This document shows, in pieces, positions 60,600 to 64,000 of a DNA stretch of 64,000 nucleotides. Position 1 is the first letter of the stretch; every line of letters starts with the position of its first letter. Source of the stretch: Lottia gigantea (Eukaryota > Mollusca > Gastropoda > Lottiidae); contig NW_008706746.1 in assembly GCF_000327385.1 (NCBI RefSeq), forward strand, positions 9,182,628-9,246,627. Reading direction: 5' to 3'. The notes under the pieces are model-generated. The model made no database searches and was not told where the DNA came from. It saw only the letters and a list, made by a program, of their open reading frames with translations. The translations under genes were made by a program, and so were the position numbers.

Positions 60600-62480
60600 T
60601 TATTTATCCAGGATTTTAATTTTCCTGTGACTAAACATTGGCAGACCATTCTGTCGTCATTTTCATTATCTCAAATGGTTACAGAGACAACGAGAAAAAC
60701 TAATATTTCAGCTACTATACTAGATCATCTGTACACTAATGTATCAAATAATATTCAAGAAATTAAAATACCTCCATACAGTCTAAGTGATCATTTTCCT
60801 GTAGTTTTCTCATTGAAGAATATTCAAAACTGTAAAAACTCTAAAAATAGGCACACACTAATTCGATATAGAAAATATAAAAGTTTCTAAACGATTTGAT
60901 AAATTACATCAATGACAAAATTCCTCATGATTTCTTATTTAATTTACCCCTTATCACAGTCTAAGAAATACTAAGATATCTCAAAACCTTGAACCCAAAA
61001 TGTCACGGGTTAGACAGTCTAGGCCCAAAAATTTTTAAAATGTCAGCCGAGGTTATTTCAGGTTCACTTACTCATATTATAAATTTATGTCTAACTAATT
61101 GTATTTTTCCAGATAGTTTAAAAGAAGCTAAAATAGTGCCAATATATAAAAAAAGGTCCCAAAGAAATTATTTCAAATTACAGAACAATTTCCTTTTTAC
61201 CTACCATTTCTAAGATCTTCGAAAAACATATATCCACCAACATTAAGTCTTTCTTCCAAAATTTCAATTCATTTATGTTAACCAGTCGGGTTTTAGAGAG
61301 AACCATTCTTGTTCTACAGCACTAGTTAGAATCATAGATAACTGGCTTGAAGCTTTAAACCAAGGTACATTGACAGGTGTTGTCTACCTGGATTTTAGCA
61401 AACCTTTCGATCTTATAGACCACCAGCTCCTTCTTGATAAACTTACTTCATATAAATTTCACCTTTATTTGTTATATTTTATTAAATCGTATTTATCAAA
61501 CCATACCCAAAAAGTTTGTCTTGGTAATTTTCAATCAATACATAGAACAATAAAAAGTGGTGTTCCTCAAGGATCCATCCTTGGACCACTTTTATTTTTT
61601 ATTTTCATTAATGATCTTCCCCTTTTTATAAAGAATTCTACTTCTGAAATATTTGCTGACGATACTACCATATAATATTCTGGTGAAAAACTTGGCTGCA
61701 TTCAGAGTTGTCTTCGGGAGGACTTAGACATTATCAGCCAATGGTGCCATGATAACGGTATGGTAATTAACACAAAGAAAACTAAAAGTATGTCAATAAA
61801 AAACGTAAGAGACAGTGATAAAAGTCTTTCTCTGTCCATTGGTAACCAGAAGTTAGACAATGTATTCAAAGCTGACTTACTCGGAATTACAATAGATGAT
61901 CACTTAGACTGGGGAAAACATTTAACAAAGCTTCACTCGTTTGTGTCATCAAAAATATATCTTCTCAATAGAATTAAAATAAATCTACCAGTAGAAACCC
62001 GAATATTATTTTAGAATGCCTATATATTATCACATTTAAATTATTGTAATATTGAGTGGGGTAATGCTTTACAGAATAAACTTGACTTCCTATTTAAGCT
62101 ATAGAAAAGGGCAGAGCGCAGTATCCTTGCCGCGAAATATGATGCAAGATTGGCAGACTAACTCTTGAACAACAAATTAAATATAACACTGGGATACTGA
62201 CTAACAAAATAATGAACGGAAAATGTCCTCATTACTTTCAAAATTATTTTAGGTGACGATCTTCAATTTCTACCACAACTCTCTGTCTACTACGTTCGGA
62301 ATAAAAAAAATTCATTACATTTACCCAAGTGCCGGATTGAGGCCATGAAAAGGATATTTAAATACAAGGCTAATTTACTCTGGAATTCATTACCTCAAGT
62401 ACTTAAACAATCCAACAGTGTAGAATGTTTTAAAACAGGACTAAAAGAGAACTATGATAATAAGAGAGACTAGAATTATT
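60600..62480 (+). mobile_element. LINE copy, CR1/L2/Jockey-type, 5'-truncated and broken
   Basis: Plus-strand pieces in order: the end of an APE-type endonuclease (ATILDHLYTNVS, YSLSDHFPVVFSL at 60627-60890), the N-terminal reverse transcriptase (GLDSLGPKIFKMSAEVI, LKEAKIVPIYKKRS, 60989-61213), then the core (VVYLDFSKPFDLIDHQLL, SGVPQGSILGPLLFFIFINDL, FADDTTI, 61370-61675), the thumb (NTKKTKSMSIKN, LLGITIDDHLDWGKHL, 61760-62014) and the C-terminal LLWNSLPQVLKQS, ECFKTGLKE to about 62470. Frameshifts and stops separate the pieces and the 5' part is missing, so the copy is dead. FADDT replaces the usual YADDT, a change seen in some lineages. The order endonuclease-RT and SDHFPV place it in the Jockey/CR1/L2 group. 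Confidence 0.88.
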
Positions 62481-62589
62481 TTTGTAAAGATGAATATTAC
62501 ATTTTTGTAAACTTTCAGGAATACAAGTGCCTATAATCAAAGTCAATAATTTGAAATGATAATAAAATTTATCCTACAAATGTTTAAAT

Positions 62590-62795
62590 AATTTGTCTCC
62601 GAAGAATATATCGGATCTGTTGACTTTAGATAATAATCTGTATTGTACAAGATCCTGCATGTGTCTTAATCTTCGTCTACTGGTACCAACAAGGATCATG
62701 GATATGGAACAATTTATTTGAACAGTTAAAAATCTGTGACTCTTTTCAGAGAAAGTTAAAAATACATCTTTTTAGAAGAACCTTTCAATAGTAAT
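62590..62795 (+). mobile_element. Second LINE fragment, 3' end of ORF2
   Basis: A short frame reads LWNNLFEQLKICDSFQRKL then KIHLFRRTFQ, the usual xWNxLPxxLRxxxSxxxFKxxLKxHLF end of CR1/L2-type ORF2. It is not a repeat of the C-terminus at 62340-62470, so it is a separate insertion or a different family. Confidence 0.55.
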
Positions 62796-62849
62796 CTTAA
62801 TTCTATCGTTGGTTATTCAAAATAAATCCAAAGAGGCATAATTCTCTCA

Positions 62850-64000
62850 TAATTATAACATTATCATTTCTTCTGTTTTATTCCTATCATATATTACCAA
62901 ATTATTCAGTTTTATGTGTATCATAGTATTATCATTCCTTCAGTTTTATTAATATCATATATTATAACATTATCACTCCTTCAGTTTTATTAATATCATA
63001 TATTATAACATTATAATTCCTTCAGTTTTATTAATATCATATAATATAACCTTATCATTCCTTCAGTTTTATTAATATCATATATTATAACATTATCATT
63101 CCTTTAGTTTTATTAATATCATATATTAGAACATTATCATTCCTTCAGTTTTATTAATATCATATATTATAACATTATAATTCCTTCAGTTTTATTAATA
63201 TCATATATTATAACATTATCACTCCTTCAGTTTTATTAATATCATATATTATAACATTATCATTCCTTCAGTTTTATTAATATCATATATTAGAACATTA
63301 TCATTCCTTCAGTTTTATTAATATCATATATTATAACATTATAATTCCTTCAGTTTTATTAATATCATATATTATAACATTATCATTCCTTTAGTTTTAT
63401 TAATATCATATATTATAACATTATAATTCCTTCAGTTTTATTAATATCATATATTATAACATTATCATTCCTTTAGTTTTATTAATATCATATATTATAA
63501 CATTATCATTCCTTCAGTTTTATTAATATCATATATTATAACATTATCATTCCTTCAGTTTTATTAATATCATATATTATAACATTATCATTCCTTCAGT
63601 TTTATTAATATCATATATTATAACATTATCATTCCTTTAGTTTTATTAATATCATATATTATAACATTATCATTCCTTCAGTTTTATTAATATCATATAT
63701 TATAACATTATCATTCCTTCAGTTTTATTAATATCATATATTAGAACATTATCATTCCTTCAGTTTTATTAATATCATATAGCATAACATTATCATTCCT
63801 TCAGTTTTATTAATATCATATATTAGAACATTATCATTCCTTCAGTTTTATTAATATCATATATTATAACATTATCATTCCTTCAGTTTTATTAATATCA
63901 TATATTATAACATTATCATTCCTTCAGTTTTATTAATATCATATATTATAACATTATCATTCCTTCAGTTTTATTAATATCATATATTATAACATTATCA
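62850..64000. repeat. 41-bp AT-rich satellite reaching the window edge
   Basis: About 27 copies of a 41-bp unit, TCATTCCTTCAGTTTTATTA plus ATATCATATATTATAACATTA. Variants (ATAATTCC, TCACTCC, CTTTAG, ATTAGAAC, ATAGCATAAC) recur at intervals of several units, showing higher-order duplication, for instance the block near 62930-63180 repeated near 63180-63350. The first units at 62850-62940 are degenerate, and the array runs past 64000. Confidence 0.96.

Overview
This is nuclear DNA from an invertebrate animal. The genes have many short exons with GT-AG introns, the DNA is AT-rich, and the content is metazoan: an integrin beta-like gene, a receptor tyrosine kinase, a POMGNT2-like glycosyltransferase, LIG4, RMI2, POLE4 and an MDC1 with tandem BRCTs. 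Together with the mix of small DNA transposons, a tRNA-derived SINE, Penelope-like and CR1/L2-like retroelement debris, this suggests a lophotrochozoan, possibly a mollusc. That placement is inference.

Layout, with exons rebuilt by hand from splice sites and reading phase. 1-2.3 kb (+): the last six exons of a receptor tyrosine kinase. 3.25-10.27 kb (-): a 17-exon, about 444-residue integrin beta-like gene that keeps the signal peptide, PSI, hybrid, four I-EGF and beta-tail domains. It has no room for the betaI (VWA-like) domain, and the best model ends just after the beta-tail without a transmembrane helix. 10.3-17.3 kb: gene-poor, repeat-rich DNA. 17.28-19.85 kb (+): a GT61 glycosyltransferase. 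21.5-23.1 kb (+): RMI2. 24.1-32.3 kb (-): DNA ligase IV, complete, 18 coding exons. 32.96-36.6 kb (+): an unidentified coiled-coil protein, divergent from LIG4. 37.1-38.3 kb (-): POLE4. 38.8-41.3 kb (+): an SLC25 mitochondrial carrier, divergent from POLE4. 43.4-54.8 kb (-): MDC1 from the end of its FHA domain to the tandem BRCTs. 54.8-59.4 kb: repeats and a Penelope-like fossil. 59.46-60.15 kb (+): an intact single-exon adenain/Ulp1-like cysteine protease ORF. 60.6-62.8 kb: broken LINE copies. 62.85-64 kb: a 41-bp AT-rich satellite running off the edge.

Four genome-maintenance genes (RMI2 for double-Holliday-junction dissolution, LIG4 for end joining, POLE4 for replication, MDC1 for damage signalling) lie within 33 kb. 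Two of them, RMI2 and MDC1, carry the same oddity: an intronic tandem array whose unit is a copy of the 3' splice site plus the first bases of the next coding exon, so the array presents many decoy acceptors before the true one. This and the betaI-less integrin gene are the most interesting observations in the window.
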